DNA from: Isochrysis galbana
Lineage: Eukaryota; Haptophyta; Isochrysidales; Isochrysidaceae
Length of the DNA: 64,000 nt
Reading direction: 5' to 3'
Assembly (NCBI GenBank): GCA_018136815.1
Contig: CM030944.1
Span: 1,823,145 to 1,887,144, forward strand
Of the stretch, positions 10,394 through 21,026 are shown piece by piece. Positions within the stretch are counted from its first letter, which is position 1, and every line of letters begins with the position of its first letter. The notes beneath the pieces are model-generated. The model saw only the letters and a program-made list of their open reading frames with translations. It did no database searches and was not told the origin of the DNA. Position numbers and translations under genes: made by a program.

Positions 10394-11675
10394 TTAAAAG
10401 GGCCCCCCAGCCATGTATGTCTCCAGGGCAGGAGGTTCCATACCAAACTTGTGGGATACAATGCTACCGTACAAGCACGTATGCATGTTGGTGAAAAGAT
10501 TAGCCACCCGGAGGTATGCCCCGACATCACGACGCAACAATTGTTGCCCACGCGCCAGATCAAACCATGGCCAAAGGTTTGCCACTTTCCCGAACCCCCA
10601 TTCGGCGCTCACGCGGAAGGGGCTCATGACGGCATTGAAGAAAGCTTGCCATGCAAGCAGCGCGCCCCTGTACATCCTGTACAGGTAAGCTGACATGGGG
10701 TAAGCGGAGTCACCGAGCAAGCAGTATGTGCACCCGATCCTAGTACAACACGATTGCATGATGTTCAGGAGACCAGACACGTGCAGCACGAAGGAATCAT
10801 GCCGGGATCCGTGCACCGGGCCATAGGCCCATGGTTGGATTCCATTCGGGAAGACAATTCCTTGCACCTTCACACCGTGACAACGCTTGTGCCCGGAAAA
10901 ATACACGCCTTGCGACCGAACGGGTCGTGCAACGGGCCACAGCTTACCGTCGATGAAGCCTACCATATTCGACACAGGAACCCCCGCCCTCACTAGCGCC
11001 GCAGCAAAGGCGGGAAAGAGGGGAGTGAAGGCGGAGAAACCTCGAGAATCGAGAAGATGAGGAAAAATGAGATGTATGTGCTCAACGACAGCATGGTGCG
11101 CTGCAGAGATAGCGGCTTCGCTGCGCCCCGTCTCCCACACCAGAGATGCTGCAGATCCTGTGCACAAGGAGACGAACGATGGAGTGAGGGTGAAAGTGAA
11201 ATGGCACCCGCAAAGTCATGCTCGGCGCGGCGCAGGCCCTCTCACCTGGCGTTCGAAAGCGCCGCAGTGTAATGAGAGCGGCCTCCTCGCCACGCATGAC
11301 GTGGCCGCCGCGGAGCCGCCAGCCAGCCGGCAGCTGCAGTGCTTCAACAAAGCGGCGGAGGTCGGGGAGACGTACGCCAAAGCGGATGTAAACATCCCTG
11401 GCGAAGTCATCTTCGCCCACGCCGGCCTGAGCCGCCTCACGCTCTAGCCGGGCAACTAAAAGGCGCTGCGGGCCAATGCCAATGCGCGTCTTTGCAGAGC
11501 GGCCTAGAGGATCGATGGCGAGGGAGATGAGGAAGATTTCCTCATCGTCCGCGCTTTCGTCGGAGAAACCCGCGAGGAGCTCATCCCACTGATGATCCCC
11601 ATCGGCCGCGACAGCCAGTGCCAACACCATCTCCGCATTCTCCAGCTCCATCGCCGTGAAGGGGCGGGTCGGCAT
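10394..11675 (-). CDS. PIF/Harbinger DDE transposase
   Basis: Two exons, 11675-11246 and 11157-10394, joined in phase 1 across an 88-bp intron (donor GTGAGA, acceptor TGCACAG). The product is 397 residues, close to the family norm. ATG at 11675 is chosen because the domain follows at once and upstream sequence is not conserved-looking. After a helical N-terminal region the spliced join reads into VWETGRSEAAIS. The nuclease domain carries the Harbinger motifs: MVGFIDGKLWPVARP (first Asp), SGHKRCHGVKVQG, YGPVHGSRHDSF, LLGDSAYP (second Asp) and SAEWGFGKV (Glu). No stop or frameshift is present, so the enzyme looks catalytically complete. Confidence 0.88.
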
Positions 11676-12222
11676 CGTCGCTGCTGCTCTCCCCCCCAAC
11701 GAGGGAAGTAGACGACGACAAGAAGAACTCGTCACACATCGTTTACTTACAGTGACAACGAGAAAATTTGTATGACGGTCCTCGGTCATAAAGGCAAATT
11801 CGCGAGATAAAGAGAGACGTAAAATGAGGTAAACAGGGAAGAAACAAACGGGAGTGGGGGGCCCTTCCGCATATGGTCGTGAGACGGAGCGAGAGACGGC
11901 GTCCTCGGGGCGGCGTAGTGAAACCCCTCGCGGCCAGAAGCCCTTTTGCAGAATCTTGTTTTCCTCGGGTTTCACCCAGCTTTACTCGGTAGTCGAGCAA
12001 GTGAAACCCCGGAGTGAAACCCGAGTGAAACCCGAGTGAAACCTTCTCAAAAACCCTCTAATGGCTAGGTACGGAGTGTAGAGCCTGGGGGCGAGGGGGT
12101 GGGGGTGGGGGAGGGGGGGCGGGGGGCGGGGGGCAGAGGGAAGGAGAGGAGGCGTGCCGGGGGGGGGGCGGGGCGGGGACGGCGCTTTTGAGTGTTTTGT
12201 TTTTGGGGCTCTCGGCGTCGCG

Positions 12223-14947
12223 ATGGCGGAGTCGAGCCACCCTGTGGGCAGCGACGCGTACAACAGGACAGATGACGCAGTGGACGGGCTCGCTGAGGCG
12301 CTGGCCGATCCGGAGGGAACGGCGGAAACAGACATCGACGTCGTCGAAGTGGCCGGCCTCCAGGAGCAGGAGACAGACACTGTTCTCGACAAGACGCCTT
12401 CGACGGATGCTCTCTACGGAGTGGTCTTCCAGAGCTTTGATGATGAGAAGCTGGGTGAGAGAGGGGAGGGGAGGGTGGAGTGGAGAAGGGAGGAGGCCGG
12501 GTAGGGGGACGGGGGTGGGGGCGGGGGGAGTGGAAGGAGGGTGCGGGCGGGGGGAGGGGGCGGGGGTGGGGGGCAATACCGAGAGCTGTACGACGGAGCC
12601 GTCTGCCAGGGCTATGAGGATGAGAAACCCGGTAAGAATGGGAGAGGAAGATGCTGGGTGTGAGGATTGTGAGTGATGATTAATAGACGTAAGGCTCATT
12701 GATTGGGCATGTCTTGAGGAGACGGAGATGAGAGTGGGTGCTTGGAGACACTCTCCTATGGCGCCGTCTGCCAGAGCATTGAGAACAAGAAACTGAGTGA
12801 AAGGGAGCGAGTGAAGGGGCTGCGTGCGGAAAGGAGAGCAGAGGACAGCAGGATTTGGCGCTTGTGGAGTACGCGGCTGGGGCTGAACAAGCCCTTTCGC
12901 ATGCTTCGATGGGCCCCTTTCACACCAATAAGCCCCTTACACCTTACCCCTTGACGCGCAGGCTTGCCGCCCTTATTGCTAAAGGGATTGCAGGAGATGA
13001 AGTTTGTGCGGCCCTCAAAGATCCAAGCTGCGTCGCTTCCTAAGATCTGGGCTGGGCGCGAGCTGCTCGCGCAATCTCACAATGGCACCGGCAAGACGGC
13101 GTGTTTTGTGCTTGGGATGCTCAAGGCGGTCACGCCGGACCCTTGCCCACAAGCTCTCTGCTTGTGCCCAACTCGTGAGCTCGCCAAGCAAATTGGTGAG
13201 GAGATCCTCAAGATGGGCAAGTTCATGCTTCAGGAAAGCGGAATCAAGTTAAAAGTCATTCTCCGAGAGGAAAGGTGCGCCTGGAGCCGATCGCTGCAAA
13301 TGTGCAGACATGTGAATAGAGCCGGATGAGCATTCGCAGACTACTCCGACCGACTCCGTGCGATCTAGGTACGCTTCGGGCGAGAGGATGTCGGATCAGC
13401 TCGTGGTGGGCACACCGGGCAAGGTGTGGACTCTCATAAATATGAAGGTGCTAGCGACAGACCGGCTCAAGGTACGCAGCCATGCAGTGCCCAACCACAG
13501 CTGCGTGGAGGGGCTGAGGGATGATGCGCGTGAATTTGCTGCTTGACGCGACACATGCTGCATCGGCATGCGGCCATGAGCGGTGAAGAGACATCATGCG
13601 CTTGCCTTCACAACATTTCGCTGTAGCAATCCTGGCTTTCCGCACCGCCAGCCCGCTGACCCTAGCCACCCCGCACAGATCTTTGTGCTGGACGAGGCTG
13701 ACGAAATGCTCATGCTGGGTGGCTTGGGTGACACAACGAAGCGCATCCGCCAGCGCCTACCTAAGAGTGTCCAAACGCTCTTCTTCTCGGCAACCTGGAC
13801 CGATCCCGTTAAGAAGTTCGCCAAGCAGATGTCGGCCGTCTCAGGGCGGGACTGGTCACAGGTCCGTTCGAGGGCAACGCTTGTTGTCGCAACATGGGTT
13901 GCGGCGACATGCACGGCTTGATGGCGCGCATGCATCGCTCGGGAATGATTTTGCCACGCACGCCGACGCTGTTGTTGGCGGGCGCGAAGATTGACGATGC
14001 CGTTGTCTGCACATGCCCTGCTTTGATCTTGCTCACATTGGTTGTCGTCGCATTTTGTCGCAGATCGAAGTCCAGCGCTCCTTCATTTTCAACGATCAGG
14101 TGCGACAGATGTATTACCGCACGCAGGGGGTCAAAGAGAAGGAGGCCCGGCTGGCGGAAATCCTCAACGTTGTGACCGTTGGCCAGTGCATCATTTTCGT
14201 GCACACTCGTGATGCCGTCGATCGCCTCGCGACGATGCTGGAGCAGAACGGACATACCGTTTCGTCGCTGCACGGACGAATGGAAGAGAAGGCTCGCGAC
14301 AAGGTGTGCGATCGGGGCGGCTTGCAACTTGTCTACTAGCAGTGGATTCAACAGAGCGAGCCATGATCCTCTCGATTTGGATGGCGGGGCATGGAGCGGG
14401 CAGCAGCGCCGCCCATGCCACGACGCGAAGGCGCACTTGCTCCTGGCCATTGCAAGTGCCCCAAACCCGGCTGCCCTCTTTCTCCATGGCATGGGTCAGG
14501 TGTTGCATGACTTCAGAGCCGGGACGACGCGCTTCCTCATCACAACGAACGTTCTCGCCCGTGGGGTCGACGTGCCCGCCGTGACGCTGGTGCGACGACG
14601 CGCCGTTCTGCTTAGGCTCGAAAAAGCGCCCCCTGGCGACCGCATGGACTTCCTTGCGCGTTGTTTAGTTTGTTGAATTGTGTGACCTCCTACGGTGAAT
14701 CTCGCAGGTGATCCAGTACGACATGCCAATCAAGAAGGGCGGCGGCGCCGATCCTGAGACGTACCTTCACCGTGTGGGAAGGACTGGACGTTTCGGTCGG
14801 CCGGGATGCGCCCTCAATCTGATCGGCGACAACACCGAGTTCAAGGTCTTGAAGCAGATCGAGGTTTATTTCTCTCGCGAGAATCTCATCTCAGAGATAC
14901 CCCAGGACACCGATCCTGAGGAGTTTGAAAAGCTCCTCAAGGCCTAG
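12223..14947 (+). CDS. DEAD-box RNA helicase, DBP5/DDX19-like
   Basis: Seven exons: 12223-12454, 12962-13274, 13369-13471, 13679-13861, 14064-14303, 14500-14589 and 14708-14947. They give 466 residues with every junction in phase. Motifs in order: Q motif PSKIQ, motif I SHNGTGKT, Ia PTRELA, Ib GTPGKV, II LDEADEML, III SAT, IV IIFVHTR, V TTNVLARGVDVP and VI HRVGRTGRFG. The LLKGLQEMKF-PSKIQ spacing and the YDMP segment after motif V are closest to DBP5/DDX19, which remodels mRNPs at the cytoplasmic face of the nuclear pore. An acidic N-terminal extension of about 75 residues precedes the core. Introns are short (about 94-510 bp). Intron 1 holds two degenerate copies of the end of exon 1. DBP5 rather than an eIF4A-like paralogue is my inference from local similarity. 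Confidence 0.87.
12590..12805 (+). repeat. two degenerate duplicates of the exon 1 end inside intron 1
   Basis: At 12594-12640 and 12757-12800 the plus strand repeats the last 15 codons of exon 1 with divergence. One keeps a donor-like GTAAGA after the same codon position; the other has a weakened site. The surrounding G-rich intron sequence appears duplicated as well. They could be decayed cassette exons or a by-product of tandem duplication. Confidence 0.6.
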
Positions 14948-16040
14948 GCGCACTCCCTATGGCTTGCGAAAGTCGAGCCCGTTTCGGTAGGGTGACGACC
15001 TCGTATGGTCAAACAACATGGCCAAGTGCTGCAGGAGGCAACTCACATTTGCAATCGTGGCCTTTCCGAGGGTTAGCGTCTGCCACACTGTGCGTTCATG
15101 CCTAGACATGGACAGGAAGCTCTCTGGCGTAGCTTATGAAGACACTAACTTGCTCGTCATCCTCCATGGCCCATAATCAAATCTCGCAGGCCTAGTAACT
15201 CCCATCTCCACCCGTCTTCCAACCCTTAATGAGCCTCCTCGTGAGTTGAGTAGTGTTGAGCTGTCTTCTTTGGCGAGTTGTTGGCTAAAAAAGACTTCTT
15301 GATATGTATTCGCACCGCGCGCAGCGCTTTGGCTTTGGGACACGGCATCTGAGACGAGACCTACCTGCGTCACCGCAACACCCGTTCACGTCCTTGCACC
15401 TTGCGCCCAGCTTTGTCGAGCCCAGCGTTACAAATCAAATAACTATTGACTATTGACCAATTCAACTACTTTTACAAGTAGGAGGCCAATGGGGGCCTCG
15501 CGCGCCCCCCTCTCTCCCATCTCCCATCGCAGACACCCCTTGGGTGGGCCTGCACAACCATCCTCAGCCCCCGCCTGCTGGCTGCTGGCAAGGGCTCACT
15601 GCCTGCTAGCAAGGGCTGAGCTAACATCACATCTGCCCAAACTCTCGCCGAGCGCGCCCCGCGCGCCGCACGCATTCGCCTGCACTGCCCCCTGATCGTA
15701 CTGACCCCATGCCACCACCACCACCACTGATAAGACTAGTAACCGGTTTACCAGATATCCAGATACTAGGCATCTTTGCCTATTAAGTAGCCGGATCCAG
15801 GTATCCAGATAGATAGGGATCGTGCGCCGCGCTACCAGGCAGCCAGATATCCAGATAGTAAATCCTGACATACCAACTATCGTTAAATAAAACGATAGGG
15901 TCATGGAGCGCGCGCCGCCTCCCTCCCTCGCCGCCGCCGCCCTCGCCGCGATGGACGACGCACTCATGGCTCATGGACACCCCACCCACACCCCCCTGTC
16001 GCCAAAGCGACCACGTCAAGAGTCAAGACGACCCTTGATC
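14948..16040. other. intergenic, no gene seen
   Basis: No domain-bearing frame. Around 15,750-15,860 the motif CCAGATATCCAGATA recurs several times in both slightly altered and shortened forms, a small local repeat. The remainder is featureless. Confidence 0.45.
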
Positions 16041-16043
16041 CAA

Positions 16044-16262
16044 TTCTCCCCCACATTCACATTCATGTATTTTTCCCGGCTTGGCCCGGAAAAATCAGGG
16101 AATGGAGAGAGGGAGGGAGGAGAGCTGCGGAAGGAGGGGGAACCGCGGAGGGGGGGGAATCACAACATTGACCCCATCCTCCCTCACATTCACGTACTTT
16201 TCCCGGCCTGGCCCGGGAAAATCAGGGAATGGAGAGAGGGGAGGGAGGAGAGCTGCAGAGAG
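16044..16262 (+). repeat. tandem duplication of a hairpin-bearing unit
   Basis: Two copies (about 16044-16135 and 16185-16262) of CTCACATTCACGTACTTTTC-like sequence followed by CCCGG-loop-CCCGGGAAAA and a GGAATGGAGAGAGGGAGGG block. Each contains an inverted repeat of TTTTTCCCGGnnnGGCCCGGGAAAAA type. Non-coding. Confidence 0.6.
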
Positions 16263-16451
16263 AGGGGGTGAGAAGGAGAAGGCTAACTTTCGAAATGGGA
16301 ACGGACGGGGCCGGCCCAAAGGTGAAGCCCCCTGGCGTCGCAACCGTCGGTGAGGACGAAGCTGAAGCTTGTGATGACGATAGGGGCATGGTGGCCAGCA
16401 CCGGTTGGCTCGGTGCGGCCGAAATCTCGGACTCGGTGACGGGCTTGATTA

Positions 16452-16832
16452 CGCGGAGCGCGGAGAGACCCCCCACGAGATATCTTGGGACCGGAGAATG
16501 TTTTGGACGAATCTTCCTGCCGTCGGCCGAGGAGAGGCGGACGGAGAGAGAGAGAGAGGGAGAGTCTTGCAGAGCGACTGCAGAACGAGAAGTCGAAGTC
16601 ATGCCGGTTTATTACCTTAAACGAGCCAACAATTATAGTAACAGCAAAAACAAAATTCGAATCGCAAATTTCGAGACCAAAACCTGCAAACCTGGACTTG
16701 AGACCATGGGGAATCCGAATCTGTGTGTCTTGTGCGTCAGTGGCAACACGGGGAACTGTTCAATTGTAATTGTGAGCGTGTATCTTACACGAATATTCAT
16801 GCCTACAGCCTTCAGATGGGCAGGAATACAAC
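16452..16832 (+). repeat. repeat family D, copy 1
   Basis: About 380 bp, nearly identical to 60221-60598. It runs from CGCGGAGCGCGGAGAGACC through a GA microsatellite and a conserved AT-richer core (AAACAAAATTCGAATCGCAA) to GGGCAGGAATACAAC. It lacks clear terminal repeats. Reading frames through the core are not consistently preserved in diverged copies. Confidence 0.8.
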
Positions 16833-17644
16833 AGAGGTCTAGAGGACTTTTGATATTATGATATCAGGACCTGATATCAGCCTGACGTCCCATCCGGGCC
16901 GACCCTCGATACCGATACCAACACTAAAGGACGGAGACGAAGGCCTAACTACTGACTGCTGACTGAGAGGCTGAGAGGGGGGAGCCGGGGAGCGGAAAGG
17001 GAAGTGAGCAAGTGAGCAAGCAAGGGGCAAGGGCGATGGAGCCGGGTTCCCGGAGTGGAAGTGTCCTTGTAGCAGTAGCAGTAGTAGGCATCTTCCAGAG
17101 TGTTTTGTTTTCGACCCAGCCAGTGGGAGTACTCTAGCGGCACTCATATCCATACGTCCGTTGTTTCCCCCCCTCTAGCCTCTATGTAGCCTCTACATTC
17201 TACTATCTACTGCACTCTACTCTAGATAGGGCGGTCAAACAGGGGCTTTTTAACTATTAGTAAGGGTTGGGCTGCATTTTTTGACCGTGGCGCGAGGCCC
17301 AATAAAAAACCTTCAGGGGGGGCCACCTGCCGCCACGAAAATCTTAGCCAGGAAATGGTGCGATTCTCCCCCCCTCCCCCCCCCTCCGTCACGCGCGCTC
17401 ACGCTCTACCCGTAAAGAATGGGCGGTCGCGCCCGCGGGGGGATCGATTCCTTTATATCTAAGCTACATTCGGCATTTGATTCCCGCCCGATGCAGCGCC
17501 GTGTCGGGCTGCCGACAGTCCGACCACCCCCTGACCCTCTGGCATCATGGCCCGCGCAGCCCACCCAGCTCCTCACAGCGCGCGCACGCGGCTACCCTGG
17601 CTGCCGCAGACCCCGCCCTGACCATCCCGACCCGCCCCTCGCAG

Positions 17645-19229
17645 GATTTGCCCTCACTCGAACTCGGCATCGAGAACCAGGACCAGCTCACCGACGCGGC
17701 CGTCCACGCGTGGCTGACAAGCCTCCGCGTTGAGGCTGCCCTCGCGGCCCTCCTCTCTCTGACAGTGCCAGATTCGGCGCTGATCGATGAGGCAAGACCC
17801 GTGGGTGGCCTCAGGACGGGCCACGTCGTAGCTTTCTACGCCGCGGCGAGCAAAAAAGCCCAAGATCTTGCCAGAGCGCCTCACAGCGCATCTGGCGGGA
17901 ACCCACCACCCAAAGCAGAAATCATCTTCTGCCGCTGGGTGGTGGGCTTGGCAGGCGGTATTGGGAATCAACCCATACTGCCAATGACGCGCGACGGCGC
18001 GACGAAAGCGCTCCTGGCACGCGGAGCTCGCGCAGCCAAGGCGCACTCCAAGGTCTTGGCAATACTTGACATGAAGTCAAGGAGAGCCATAGACCGCGGA
18101 GCCGACGCGGCGTCCGTCGATCTCCGGTGGGCAGCAGAGGCAGAGGGCCTTTGGCGGTCCGCCGCCAAACCTTTCAACATTGGCAAAAGCGACAGCGGCG
18201 ACGGGAGCAGCGCGCCGACTCGCGCGCCGGTATCGCGTTGGGCAAGTTCAATCACCAAGGCGAGTGGCTCGACAGCAAAACCTCGACAGAGCTCGAGGCG
18301 GTGTTTCGTATCGCTTGGCGAGAGGCGCGGCTCGGGCGGCGACTGACGATGAAACAACAACGCATCAAGTCCGGTAAGATCAAGCAGGAAGCAAGGGACG
18401 AGAAGCTGGCGGGCAAGCAGCAGAAGGCGGACGCCAAGGCGGCGGAGGATGTGCGTATCGCCGCCGTCGTACTCAAGCGCAAGTACTCGGAGCTCAAGTC
18501 GCTCGGCATCAACGAGCTCCGAGACCAGCTTAAGCACTACAAGGCGGTCAAGAAGCGCTCGGGCTTCCTCCTCACTATGGGCGCGCGCTCTGACTACGTG
18601 CTTGCGGTGCAGCGACTCATGGTGCAGGAGTTCGGCATCGGCGCTAACGATCTCGCCGACGGCGACTCTGGACTGGATGGACGCGGCCTACGTAAGCGGC
18701 GAGTACAGCGGCGGCCAAGGCAACCGAAGGCGGCGAGGGGGCAGACGGCCGGCAAGCGCAAGCGAGAAGCCAGTATTGTCTCTGCCTTCGGCTACGAATG
18801 GTATGACGACGAGATCTTCGAATTCGAGTCCATTATCGGCCGGATGGTCGTTGGAGATGATGGCGCGGTTCCGAACCGCGAAGAGAAGGTGCGCCACACA
18901 CTCTCGTTGTCTCTCGTTCGCCACCATCACCGCGCTGAGCTGGACTGCCTTGCCTCTCCTCGCAGTTTGATCCAGGAGAGGTTCTATACCTCATTCTATG
19001 GTCTGGCTTTCCACCAGAGTGCGCCACGTGGCAGCGCGCGGAGGAGATCGCCGACGACGAGATGCCACAAAACCTCGAGGCAATCGACGAGTACGAGGCA
19101 GCACTTGAGGCGGAGTCGGAGCTCGAGGCGGAGGAGGCGACTGAGATTGAGATCGAGGCTGAGGTGGGAAGGGAAGGCAGCAAGCAGGCTGTGAATGATC
19201 CTGCTGTTCGTGCTGAGCCAAAGCCATGA
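17645..19229 (+). CDS. element-borne protein with SAP-like segment and chromodomain-like C-terminus
   Basis: A frame entering at a good acceptor (CCTCGCAG before 17645) runs to about 18,200 and encodes an Ala-rich region without a recognised family. Coding then continues in another frame (about 18,190-18,887), so either a frameshift or an undetected small intron lies near 18,200. A lysine-rich helix is followed by a SAP-like segment (ELKSLGINELRDQLKHYKAV, then GARSDYVLAVQRLM). Residues EFESIIGRM begin a chromodomain-like fold that is split by an intron (18888-18964, donor GTGCGC, acceptor CTCGCAG) and continues YLILWSGFPPECATWQ and ends in an acidic tail with stop at 19229. The role may be chromatin targeting of the element. 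No catalytic triad is visible, and the gene may be a pseudogene. Confidence 0.55.
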
Positions 19230-19248
19230 GGCTTAGGAGCCCAAGGCC

Positions 19249-19685
19249 CGCCCGGCATCGGTTCGAAGTTGGGCTCTCCGGGCCTCCCTCGGCGACGGCT
19301 CAACGTTCAATGGGCTCGGCGGGTGGGTGATTTCGACGAGGGTTCGGCGCGCGGCCTGCCCGATTGGCGTGACCATCCGGGTGGGATATGCGTATATGGT
19401 ATCTGGTGGGGTCCGCCATCCGGATGGATCGTCGAAAACGGCCACGCAGCGCGCCCGGCATCGGTTCGAAGTTGGTCTCTCCGGGCCTCCCTCGGCGACG
19501 GCTCAACGTTCAATGGGCTCGGCGGGTGGGTGATTTCGACGAGGGTTCGGCGCGCGGCCTGCCCGATTGGCGTGACCATCCGGGTGGGATATGCGTATAT
19601 GGTATCTGGTGGGGTCCGCCATCCGGATGGATCGTCGAAAACGGCCACGCAGCGCGCCCGGCATCGGTTCGAAGTTGGGCTTTTT
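19249..19685 (+). repeat. tandem repeat, 203-bp unit, 2.2 copies
   Basis: GCATCGGTTCGAAGTTGG recurs at 19255, 19458 and 19661, an exact 203-bp period. The two full units differ at almost no position, so the duplication is recent. It lies between the chromodomain-like gene and the right end of the element. Confidence 0.9.
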
Positions 19686-20004
19686 GAGCTTTTGCGATTT
19701 TAGCGTCTTTTGTCAGTTTTTGATTACGTTTTGTTATGGGGGCCCAAGGGGGGGGTCCGGGTCCTAATGGGCCCCGGATATGTGCTAGTTGGGTGTATTG
19801 GGAACTTTCTCCCGAAAAAAATCCTTAAATTTCCTCAATTCTGAGATGGTCATTTTTTCACCCCTTATAAAAAAACACTGTTTGACCGCCCTACTCTAGA
19901 GTAGAGCTATGTACTCTAGAGTAGAGTAGAACAGACCTGGGTTTGTCTTCTCGGATGTGTGTGTGCTCCATTTTTAGTCTCCGGGCCCTCTGCGTCCTCT
20001 GGGT

Positions 20005-20735
20005 GACCTCCCCTTCTCTCTTCTCTCTCTCCCCTTTCTCTCTTCTCTCTCTCCCCCTTCTCTCTTCTCTCTCTCCCCTTTCTCTCTCCTCTCTCTCCCC
20101 CTTCTCTCTTCTCTCTCTCCCCTTTCTCTCTTCTCTCTCTCCCCCTTCTCTCTTCTCTCTCTCCCCTTTCTCTCTCCTCTCTCTCCCCCTTCTCTCTTCT
20201 CTCTCTCCCCCTTCTCTCTTCTCTCTCTCCCCCTTCTCTCTTCTCTCTCTCCCCTTTCTCTCTCCTCTCTCTCCCCCTTCTCTCTTCTCTCTCTCCCCTT
20301 TCTCTCTTCTCTCTCTCCCCTTTCTCTCTTCTCTCTCTCCCCCTTCTCTCTTCTCTCTCTCCCCCTTCTCTCTTCTCTCTCTCCCCCTTCTCTCTTCTCT
20401 CTCTCCCCTTTCTCTCTTCTCTCTCTCCCCCTTCTCTCTTCTCTCTCTCCCCCTTCTCTCTTCTCTCTCTCCCCTTTCTCTCTCCTCTCTCTCCCCCTTC
20501 TCTCTTCTCTCTCTCCCCTGTCTCTCTTCTCTCTCTCCCCGTTCTCTCTTCTCTCTCTCCCCTGTCTCTCTTCTCTCTCTCCCCCTGTCTCTCTTCTCTC
20601 TCTCCCCCTTCTCTCTTCTCTCTCTCCCCCTTCTCTCTTCTCTCTCTCCCCCTTCTCTCTTCTCTCTCTCCCCTTTCTCTCTTCTCTCTCTCCCCTTTCT
20701 CTCTTCTCTCTCCCCTTTTCTCGGCCCCCCCCCCC
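20005..20735 (+). repeat. 700-bp polypyrimidine (C/T) tract
   Basis: More than 30 units of CTCTCTTCTCTCTCTCCCC plus CTT or TTT, almost without purines on this strand, followed by C runs and further CT-rich sequence to about 20,900. It is open in several frames on both strands because of composition. Such homopurine-homopyrimidine mirror repeats can form triplex DNA. It ends about 300 bp upstream of the J-domain gene. Confidence 0.9.
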
Positions 20736-21026
20736 CCCCCCCCCTCTCCCTCCCTCCCCCTTGCCCCCCCCTCTCTCTCTCGCGCGCGCTCTCCCTCCCT
20801 CCCTCCCTCCCTCCCTCCCTCCCTCCTACCCTCCCTCCTCAATCCCTCCGTTCCGTGTCCCCCCCACCCCTCTCTCTCTCCCTTTCCTCTCCCTCGTCTC
20901 TCTCTACCCTCTCCTTCGTCCCACGGCTGGCGTCCCGCCTGCCGTCCCCAACCCTCCCCCACGTCTCCCTCGCCTCCCGGCAGCGAGGAACCCCTCCTCA
21001 CTCCTCCTCACCCTCCAGCTGCTGCG

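Larger units (their letters stand above)
7407..12058. mobile_element. PIF/Harbinger DNA transposon
   Basis: Terminal inverted repeats contain GTTTCACTCGAGTTTCACTC at the left (7407 onward) and the inverse of GTTTCACTCGGGTTTCACTC at the right (to 12058), each next to a TTTTGAGA end block. The right flank is TAA; the left flank (ATC) does not match it, so the expected 3-bp TWA duplication is imperfect or mutated. The element has the two genes typical of the superfamily, a Myb/SANT-like protein on plus and a DDE transposase on minus, converging on a G-rich minisatellite. Confidence 0.82.
17227..19892. mobile_element. DNA transposon-like element with hAT-like termini
   Basis: Terminal inverted repeats TAGGGCGGTCAAACAG (17227) and CTGTTTGACCGCCCT (to 19892). 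ACTCTAGA lies immediately outside on both sides, an 8-bp target-site duplication (7 bp if the T/A is counted in the ends). Ends beginning TAGGG and an 8-bp duplication fit the hAT superfamily. Single ends of the same family occur at 35138-35151 and 38627-38640. The single visible gene does not look like a hAT transposase. Confidence 0.7.

Noticed and set aside
9400-10494. Apparent repeat protein genes in the 9.4-10.5 kb region
   Set aside because: The frames follow the 156-bp minisatellite and its G runs. They lie between the ends of two transposon genes and have no conserved fold.
19255-19275. GGTTCGAA resembling a tRNA B box in the 203-bp repeat
   Set aside because: No A box, acceptor stem or anticodon arm around it; the repeat is not a tRNA gene.
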